A stretch of DNA of 64,000 bases. It comes from JALZVT01 sp039029135. GTDB taxonomy: Bacteria > Pseudomonadota > Gammaproteobacteria > Pseudomonadales > Azotimanducaceae. The DNA is taken from assembly GCA_039029135.1 (NCBI GenBank), contig JBCCGT010000026.1:7890-71889 (forward strand), read 5' to 3'. Numbering within the stretch: position 1 is the first letter of the stretch; the number at the start of each line of letters is the position of its first letter. The translations under genes and the position numbers were made by a program. Below, in pieces: positions 59,148-64,000 of this stretch. Below the pieces are notes generated by a model. The model was given only the letters and a program-made list of their open reading frames with translations, had not been told where the DNA came from and ran no database searches.

Positions 59148-59969
59148 GTGGCAACTCAACTCAATTTTCGAGGCGCAATTGCGCTCGCGACGCTGTTGGT
59201 CAGCGTCGCGGCCAGCGCCACTGGACCGGTGGTGCGGCTGTTCCCGACCACGGTATTGGAAGACATTCGCGAGACCGGTCAGGTCGCGGAAGAGATGGAG
59301 AACGGCCTGCAGGAGGTGATACATCGCCTGGACGTTCAGCAGCAGCTGTTTGTCGACAGTCAGTGTCAGGGCGCCGAAGGCGACGAGGGCTGCGCGCAGA
59401 TATCCAAGCAGCTCGGCGCTACCTATCTCGAGATGCTCGACCTGATGAATTCGCGTCTGCCGGATATGGAGCGCGCCGTGAACAGCACGCGCACGAGCCT
59501 GGAGTCGCGCCTGCGCAAGGAACTGGGTCAGCGCACGACACCGACCTCGCTGCAGGATCAGCTATTGGGTAAGTCGGGCAGCCTCGGCGTGCCCGGCACC
59601 GAAGCGAAGGATCGACCGGCGCTGCGCGGTCGCTCCGGTGTGCGCCTGTCCGATCGATTCAAGCAGTACTACCAGCTCGTGGCGACCAACCGGGAAGGTC
59701 CGGGCTCGTCGCTCGCGGTGGTGGCCGCCGACATCTATCTCGACATGGAAGAAGCGGCCCAACTCATCGCCGCTACGCAGGAAGAGATCTCGCGCGCCGC
59801 CCTGATGGAGCAGCTCAATCAGAGCTTCGGGGTGATCACGCCTGAGATGGCCGCCGTAGTGGGCGGCGTGAAGGAAATCTTGTTTGGCGAGTCTGTTGTC
59901 GATGCGCCCATCGCGGCACCGCCGTACGTCATCGGGCAGACGGAGTTTGTCAGCCCGCTGGAGATGTAG
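59148..59969 (+). CDS. Periplasmic helical hypothetical protein
   Basis: A 273-residue protein from GTG 59148, with AGGAGG eight bases upstream. A signal peptide (IALATLLVSVAASA) precedes a mainly helical chain (residues ~35-120: ETGQVAEEMENGLQEVIHRL and similar), which may be a coiled coil. Two cysteines (C64 and C73 region, QCQGAEGDEGC) may pair. I recognise no family. It is the second gene of the operon. Confidence 0.7.
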   Translation: MATQLNFRGAIALATLLVSVAASATGPVVRLFPTTVLEDIRETGQVAEEMENGLQEVIHRLDVQQQLFVDSQCQGAEGDEGCAQISKQLGATYLEMLDLMNSRLPDMERAVNSTRTSLESRLRKELGQRTTPTSLQDQLLGKSGSLGVPGTEAKDRPALRGRSGVRLSDRFKQYYQLVATNREGPGSSLAVVAADIYLDMEEAAQLIAATQEEISRAALMEQLNQSFGVITPEMAAVVGGVKEILFGESVVDAPIAAPPYVIGQTEFVSPLEM

Positions 59970-60043
59970 CCCGCCGTACGCGGGCTGCACGGCGAGCCGT
60001 TGCAATGAAACCGATGAGTCAAGTCAAAAGGAGACGCAAGGTC

Positions 60044-60583
60044 ATGATGAAACCCATACTGCTAGCGGCGGCGCTGTTCGCGCTCGCCGCGTGTGAGACC
60101 ACACCGGTCGCCGACGTTTGCGCCGGCCGCCTGGGCACAAACGTCGAGGCGGCGCTGGCTGAGACCGAGCGGCGCCTCGGGCTCGGCTGCGAATATCAGT
60201 TCGAGAGCTATTTTCGCGAAAACCTCGCGACCGCCGAGGCGAATCCCAGCAGCGATAACAAACGCCTGTTCTCGGATCACCTGGTGCGCGCCAACGAGCT
60301 TGGTGTGATCAGCAAGCGGCAGGCGCGCGAGCTGTACAACCGCTACTTCAACGTCAAGTTCGTCTCGCTCGCCGGCGACTACAACACCTGCTCGCAGACC
60401 TGTCCGGTGCAGGCGCGGGTGCTGAACGACATGAAGTCGGAGCTGCAGGACAAGGAGCTCGGACTGCTGCGGGTCAGCACCGATCGCGCGAGCTACTACC
60501 GCGCGGACAGCCTGCTGAAGGAAACGCAGATCGTCCTTGAGGCGACCTGCCGCGCCTGTGACGCGGGGAACCCGGGCCGGTGA
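60044..60583 (+). CDS. Lipoprotein of unknown function
   Basis: A 179-residue lipoprotein. ATG 60044 (or the adjacent ATG 60047) follows AAAAGGAGA; the earlier ATG at 60005 lacks a site. The signal ends LFALAAC. The mature part is helical with cysteines (VCAGR, GCEYQF, TCSQTC, TCRACDAG). It overlaps the next gene by 4 bp. I do not recognise the family; it is probably an outer- or inner-leaflet partner of the downstream TolQ-like channel. Confidence 0.75.
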   Translation: MMKPILLAAALFALAACETTPVADVCAGRLGTNVEAALAETERRLGLGCEYQFESYFRENLATAEANPSSDNKRLFSDHLVRANELGVISKRQARELYNRYFNVKFVSLAGDYNTCSQTCPVQARVLNDMKSELQDKELGLLRVSTDRASYYRADSLLKETQIVLEATCRACDAGNPGR

Positions 60584-61215
60584 ACGATAGCCCCTGGGGA
60601 TTCGCTGCCGGCGCCGCGATCGGCTGTGTGATCGGACTCGCGGCCCTGGTCGCGCGTCTGGATCCCGCCGCCGCGGCCAGCGCGGCGAACGCCGGGGGCG
60701 TGGTGAACTGGGTCGTGGTGAACCTGGGCCACTCGTTCTGGCTGTTTGCGATCGTCATCGTGCTATTCCTGCTCAACCTGCATCAGCTCCACCGCCTGCT
60801 CGAGCGCGATCCGCACTCTGAGCGCGTGATCGAGCTGGATTCGCTCACGGACGTCTGGATGCACCTGTTCATCGGCATCGGCGTGATCTGGACGGCGGTC
60901 GGCATGCGCGGCGCGCTGCAGGCCGCGCTCGGCGATCCGGCGGATGCGCTGACCGATTCAGCCGGTAACGTCCTGCGCAAACTGGTCGACGGCGGCATCC
61001 TGCTTGCGCTGACGACGACCATCGTCGGCGGCATCGGCGGCTATTTGATGCGGCTGATCAAGACCCTGCTTGTCGGTAACCGGCTGCAGGCGGTGTTCGA
61101 AGCCAGCAATCGCGCGGACGTGCGAGAGCTGATCGAGGCCACGGAACGCATAGAGGCGCGGCTGGAAATGCCGGTCGCGCCGGCCCCGGTCGAGCCGGCG
61201 AGGGCGGCCTCGTGA
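60580..61215 (+). CDS. MotA/TolQ/ExbB-like membrane protein
   Basis: A 211-residue inner-membrane protein starting at GTG 60580 (4-bp overlap). Four hydrophobic segments are visible (~8-27, ~40-66, ~86-108, ~130-160). Segments three (FIGIGVIWTAVGMRGAL) and four (ILLALTTTIVGGIGGYL) match the pore-lining G-x-x-x-T-V-x-G-M and A-L-x-T-T-x-x-G patterns of the MotA/TolQ/ExbB proton-channel family. It resembles TolQ in layout but is a distant member. It is paired with a TolR-like protein encoded next. Confidence 0.72.
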   Translation: MNDSPWGFAAGAAIGCVIGLAALVARLDPAAAASAANAGGVVNWVVVNLGHSFWLFAIVIVLFLLNLHQLHRLLERDPHSERVIELDSLTDVWMHLFIGIGVIWTAVGMRGALQAALGDPADALTDSAGNVLRKLVDGGILLALTTTIVGGIGGYLMRLIKTLLVGNRLQAVFEASNRADVRELIEATERIEARLEMPVAPAPVEPARAAS

Positions 61216-62201
61216 GGCGGCCGCAGCGCGCGCTCGACCACGATGGCCTGCAGGCGGATGTGATGCGCTTCATGGCCATCATCGCCTTCTGCCTGGTCGC
61301 CATACTCGCGCTGGTGCGCAATGTCGAGGCGCCGCCCGGCGAGCCGATCGCGATGCGGCCGCCGCCGGTCGAAATGCCTGTTGCCAATGTCGGCCGCGCC
61401 GAACCCGAAGCTGAACCGCCGCCGACCGCTGATTCCAGCCCTGCCGAAACTGTAACGCCTGTCGCCACCGCGCCGCCCGAAGCGGCGGTCGCGTCCACCC
61501 CGGTGACAACGCCCGACGCCGAGCCAAGCCTGCCTGCTTCGCAGGCAGTGTCGAACGATGAGCGGCGTCGGCTCGCGCGGGCGCTGAGTGCCGCGCAGGT
61601 GCGCAGCGCCGAACGGCAGCGAACGCATCAGGCCCAGCGTCAGCGGGACGCCGTCGCCCGCCGCGAAGCGCAGCGTGCGTCGCGTCCCTCTGCGGAGCCT
61701 GTGGTTGGCTCTGCCCAGCCCGTTGCGCGGCCGATTGAACCTGCGTCCGTCGCGCAGACGGAGCCTGCACCCGTTGTGCAGACGCAATCGTCCGAGGTGC
61801 CGCTCGAGGACACTGGCGAGACAGAACCCACAAGTCCGGCGGAGGAGGGGCTGTCCCTGCGCTTCGCCTCTGAGCACGACTTCCTACGTTTGCTGAGCTC
61901 CGGACAGGTCGAGCTGTTTCTGTTCGACGGCCCGGCAGACGCGAGCGCGTTCAAGTTGGGGCGCGGCTTCGATTTCGCGCCCGCCCGCCCGCCCGGTCAG
62001 CTCTACGAGCTGCTACCGGCGACCATACCGGCGGCTATCAGCGGCTCTGCCGCGCGCCGGATCGGCAGCTTTGAGAGCTACAAGTGGGGCGTGCGCATGC
62101 CCAGTCACGTCGAGGCCGAGATTCGCCGCCTCGTGGGCATCGCCCGTACCGGTTCGCTACTGATTGATCGCCACGGACAGGTCCGCCATGAAAACTCCTG
62201 A
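61212..62201 (+). CDS. TolR/ExbD-like single-pass protein with long proline-rich linker
   Basis: A 329-residue protein (GTG start in a 4-bp overlap). A single N-terminal membrane segment is preceded by D16 (QADVMRFMAIIAFCLVAILAL), aligned with the proton-carrying D-V-M of TolR/ExbD. Next comes a ~160-residue alanine/proline/glutamate-rich spacer and a folded C-terminal domain (residues ~215-329). The start position of this aspartate and the upstream TolQ-like gene suggest a proton-driven motor reaching across the periplasm. That is inference. Confidence 0.65.
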   Translation: MRRPQRALDHDGLQADVMRFMAIIAFCLVAILALVRNVEAPPGEPIAMRPPPVEMPVANVGRAEPEAEPPPTADSSPAETVTPVATAPPEAAVASTPVTTPDAEPSLPASQAVSNDERRRLARALSAAQVRSAERQRTHQAQRQRDAVARREAQRASRPSAEPVVGSAQPVARPIEPASVAQTEPAPVVQTQSSEVPLEDTGETEPTSPAEEGLSLRFASEHDFLRLLSSGQVELFLFDGPADASAFKLGRGFDFAPARPPGQLYELLPATIPAAISGSAARRIGSFESYKWGVRMPSHVEAEIRRLVGIARTGSLLIDRHGQVRHENS

Positions 62202-63648
62202 ACAGAGGGCGAGGCGCGGCCTCGTGCAGCGACTGCTCGCCATTATTCTGCTCGCCTGCATGAGCCCTGGGCTCGCCGCCGAGCCCGATGCGCTGTTTGG
62301 CGCCGATCTCGGCCGCTGGCTGCGCGCCGAGGCCGCACCCAGTCTTGCCGCAACGCTTGGTCAGCACCCCCGATTCAGCGGCGAGACCGTACGCGTAGTC
62401 GCCATGCGCGACGGTCAACCTTCCGCCGCCGACAACGCGCTCGCCGCGGCGCTGCGGCGCCAGCTCACGCATCTACTGCTGGGCACGAGAGGCCTGCGCA
62501 TCGCGTGGGACTCGGCCGACTCCGCGCCCTGCGCGCTTCCCCGGGACGTGCCCTATCTGCTGGGCGTTGAGCTGAAGGTCATGGGCGCGCGGACCCACAG
62601 CGTGCGCATCGCGCTCGTCGACGTCGAAGAGGCTGTGTGGGTCGACGGTATCAATCTCGCTTGGCGCGGCGCGCTCAGCCCGGCCGAGCGCGCCGCCGCG
62701 CGCGAGCCCGTGCGCGATGGGCCACGCGGCACGCTTGGCAGTCCGCTGCCGGTCACCGCGGCCGACGCCATCGCCCGCCGACTGCTGGCGGGCATCGACT
62801 GCCAGCTACCGGCCGGTCTCGATGAGCCCGTCTGGCTGGCCGAGCCGGACGCACCGGAACAGGCTGCCGTCGCCGTCGCGCTCGCGGGCCTGCTGCGACA
62901 CTCGCCGCGGCTGACGCTGGTGGGCAGCGAGGCCGAGGCCGCCTGGACGCTGCTGCTCGAGCGCGGCCGCGGCGACGAACTGATCGCGCGCATCACGCCG
63001 CTGGCCGACAATCCCGGCGCGGCCCAGCGACTCGCGAGTGTTTTCGTTGACGCGGCGGTGGGCGAGGGCGCACGGATTGCCCAAGCGCCTGCGGCGTCTG
63101 GATATGAAGCGCCCGCGGCGTCTGTACCCCGTACCCCGGTGCGACCGGCACCCCCGGCCCATGAGGCACTGCCGGCGGCCAATGGGCTGCTCCGGGCGCT
63201 GCGCCCGATGCCGGCGCGTCCCGGCGATCGCTGCTACGGACCCGAGGCCGACTGTGTGGAGGTCGAGATCGAGATGCAGCGGCCGGCGTACCTGGTCATG
63301 TTCCGCACCCAGCCGAACGGCGATCTCACCCTGCCGAACTGCAGCTCTTCGCTGCGCCGGATCGAGGCGCCGAAGCGCTATCGCCTGAAGCTGCGCGGCG
63401 GCATCGGCGTCTATGCGGTCGCGACCGAGCGACTGCAGGTCGCCCACCGGCTGCTGGGCCTGCTGCGGGCCGGGGCGACGAACTGCGCGGGCTCGCGCGC
63501 GCCGATCGATCCGGAGTGGCTGGATTACGCGTTGGCGCGCATCGCCGCGCTGGAAGATGACATCGATTGGCGCTCGCTGCGCTTCGAAGGCGATCGTCCG
63601 TGGCCAGAGCAGGTCGCCAGTCGCGCCTGGCTGGGAGGTGGCTGGTGA
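62188..63648 (+). CDS. Exported protein with C-terminal DUF4384-like domain
   Basis: A 486-residue protein from ATG 62188, overlapping the TolR-like gene by 14 bp. A signal peptide (LLAIILLACMSPGLAA) is followed by a domain with RVVAMRDGQPSAADNALAAALRRQL, then a second domain, a proline-rich linker (~310-345) and a C-terminal section (VEVEIEMQRPAYLVMFRTQPNGDLTL) resembling DUF4384, a beta domain found in surface-sensing and kinase-linked proteins. Four cysteines could form disulfides. It overlaps the last gene by 4 bp. Confidence 0.7.
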   Translation: MKTPEQRARRGLVQRLLAIILLACMSPGLAAEPDALFGADLGRWLRAEAAPSLAATLGQHPRFSGETVRVVAMRDGQPSAADNALAAALRRQLTHLLLGTRGLRIAWDSADSAPCALPRDVPYLLGVELKVMGARTHSVRIALVDVEEAVWVDGINLAWRGALSPAERAAAREPVRDGPRGTLGSPLPVTAADAIARRLLAGIDCQLPAGLDEPVWLAEPDAPEQAAVAVALAGLLRHSPRLTLVGSEAEAAWTLLLERGRGDELIARITPLADNPGAAQRLASVFVDAAVGEGARIAQAPAASGYEAPAASVPRTPVRPAPPAHEALPAANGLLRALRPMPARPGDRCYGPEADCVEVEIEMQRPAYLVMFRTQPNGDLTLPNCSSSLRRIEAPKRYRLKLRGGIGVYAVATERLQVAHRLLGLLRAGATNCAGSRAPIDPEWLDYALARIAALEDDIDWRSLRFEGDRPWPEQVASRAWLGGGW

Positions 63649-64000
63649 GGTTTTTTCTCGGCCTGCTGTGCGGCGCCGTCGCGACGGTTGGCGCCGCGAG
63701 CCTGCTACAGCCGCTGTTGCTCGACGCGCCGGCCGCCACGCCCGTGGTTAGCGAACTCGTCAGCGTGGATGTGCCGCTGGCTGCGGTGAGCGTGCAGGAA
63801 CCCTCGCCGCTGGCGGCACAAGAAGCGCGTGTTGTCGCAGACTACCCGGACGCCGCCGCGAGCCTGCCTGCGACGCAAGAGACGCCCTCCCAGGAATCAG
63901 AGGTTCCGACTGCCGAGCGCCCGGCGCCGGACGCCGGTAACGCCGCGCCCCTTGCCGCGTTGCCAGCCGCCGCCGTCGCCGCGATGAACGCCGCGCCGAC
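63645..64000 (+). CDS. Hypothetical envelope protein, N-terminal part (3' truncated by window edge)
   Basis: At least 118 residues from GTG 63645 (4-bp overlap with the gene before). An N-terminal hydrophobic segment (FFLGLLCGAVATVGAASLL) is followed by an alanine/proline/glutamate-rich stretch. No stop occurs before the window ends. It continues the same operon. Family is not recognisable from this part. Confidence 0.6.
   Translation, partial: MRFFLGLLCGAVATVGAASLLQPLLLDAPAATPVVSELVSVDVPLAAVSVQEPSPLAAQEARVVADYPDAAASLPATQETPSQESEVPTAERPAPDAGNAAPLAALPAAAVAAMNAAP

Overview
The window is GC-rich and densely coded on both strands. It looks like chromosomal DNA of a Gammaproteobacterium, probably free-living or marine. 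This is inferred from the gene families (SelO/YdiU, NudC, YgiQ, an SlyD-like FKBP, AlgC-type phosphomannomutase, DUF1800/DUF1501, RND efflux), the frequent GTG/TTG starts and the many 4-bp ATGA/GTGA overlaps. I recognised no rRNA, tRNA, CRISPR array, insertion sequence or phage gene.

Layout. 1-9.1 kb: end of a sulfotransferase, an LLM-type flavin monooxygenase, a flippase-like membrane protein, a sugar epimerase, a glycosyltransferase, a patatin lipase and a YgiQ radical SAM protein. 9.7-15.1 kb: an exported DUF1800/DUF1501 pair, a secreted STI1-like protein and a membrane-anchored sulfatase. 15.2-17.8 kb: a three-gene minus-strand operon of a CmcJ/NvfI-like oxidoreductase, a GrdB-like selenoprotein with an in-frame TGA, and a GFA-family zinc protein. 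18-22.5 kb: an RND efflux pair. 22.5-26.8 kb: an S9 peptidase and an ADP-ribosylglycohydrolase-like protein. 27-32.6 kb: molybdoenzymes (sulfite oxidase-like protein plus cytochrome c, IorAB-like pair) and an AraC regulator. 32.7-38.4 kb: a DUF885 lipoprotein, FKBP, NudC, SelO and an outer-membrane barrel protein.

38.9-43 kb is an Anbu cluster: circularly permuted ATP-grasp, alpha-E protein, zinc peptidase and the proteasome-like protease. 43.2-44.3 kb holds an SPFH protein with a ribbon-helix-helix-like partner and an upstream palindrome. 44.3-52.9 kb is a surface-polysaccharide locus with two paralogous sulfotransferases, two paralogous convergent secreted glycosidase-like proteins, a glycosyltransferase and an O-antigen ligase/polymerase-like protein. 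53.0-53.7 kb encodes an SDR-fold protein with both signature motifs of halohydrin dehalogenases. 53.9-58.2 kb: an M48 lipoprotein, RDD protein, PQQ-type beta-propeller and phosphomannomutase/phosphoglucomutase. 58.5 kb to the end is an uncharacterised envelope operon with TolQ/TolR-like proteins, running off the window.

Strongest points for follow-up: the unannotated selenoprotein and its operon, the halohydrin dehalogenase-like protein, the TolQR-like envelope operon, the convergent pair of novel glycosidase-like paralogs, and a near-consensus promoter with a perfect operator-like palindrome ahead of the sulfite oxidase-like gene.
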